Part shown: positions 63,924 to 64,000 of the stretch, one piece after another | Layout of the letters: every line of letters begins with the position of its first letter | Position numbering within the stretch: position 1 is the first letter of the stretch | NCBI RefSeq assembly: GCF_018143015.1 | Contig: NC_054746.1 | Location: 45,106,701-45,170,700, forward strand | Source of the DNA: Lytechinus variegatus | Taxonomy: Eukaryota > Echinodermata > Echinoidea > Temnopleuroida > Toxopneustidae | Reading direction: 5' to 3' | DNA: 64,000 bases | Made by a program: the position numbers and the translations under genes | The notes under the pieces: generated by a model | Database searches by the model: none | What the model was told of the DNA's origin: nothing | What the model saw: only the letters and a program-made list of their open reading frames with translations

Positions 63924-64000
63924 CTGAAAAATAGCATGTAAAAAAATCAAATGTAAGTTTATTTTATTAATTTTAATATAATCTTTGATTTGAATCACAG

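Overview
The window is nuclear DNA of an intron-rich animal, most likely a sea urchin or another echinoderm. Three genes with clear animal relatives lie on the + strand, split into short exons by long introns: the 3' part of neudesin (NENF), a complete SRP9, and the 5' part of BAZ1A (ACF1). The rest is AT-rich DNA packed with transposable elements. The organism call is an inference. It rests on gene divergence, foldback elements resembling the sea-urchin TU family, SINEs resembling sea-urchin SURF elements, and an abundant AGGTCA-rich repeat. I could not run a database search.

Layout. 1-8.6 kb: NENF exons at 530-590, 2882-2985 and 8457-8579; the introns hold a tandem array, an 8-bp-TSD (target-site duplication) hAT-like element and a TTAA element carrying a LINE remnant. 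8.6-18.9 kb: no gene; a SINE split by a TIR (terminal inverted repeat) element, LINE ends, a polypurine tract, and a TA-flanked 2.6 kb element ending 185 bp before SRP9. 18.9-23.6 kb: SRP9, three exons coding for 76 residues. 23.6-45.3 kb: a repeat desert with at least four nests of elements within elements, most with readable TSDs. 45.3-60.4 kb: BAZ1A, seven exons and 421 in-frame codons, continuing past the window; intron 1 (6.9 kb) contains two LINEs, a Tc1-like and a Harbinger-like MITE and a 985-bp mariner-like element. 60.4-64 kb: BAZ1A intron with tandem repeats and the last exon of a hAT transposase on the minus strand.

Main points for a second look: (1) a nest at 28.3-32.9 kb of a TTAA foldback, then a foldback with 16-bp tandem repeats in its arms, then a hAT-like element, with two perfect 8-bp TSDs; (2) a SINE whose head resembles 7SL/Alu RNA, one copy inside an SRP9 intron and one just upstream; SRP9 is a protein that binds the 7SL Alu domain; (3) a repeat family that spreads perfect DR1 nuclear-receptor half-site pairs; (4) a LINE hit twice by the same 8-bp-TSD family; (5) a 4.4 kb palindromic element built from ~185-bp satellite units. 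The three host genes are not an operon and show no shared pathway; each appears to be an ordinary single-gene unit.
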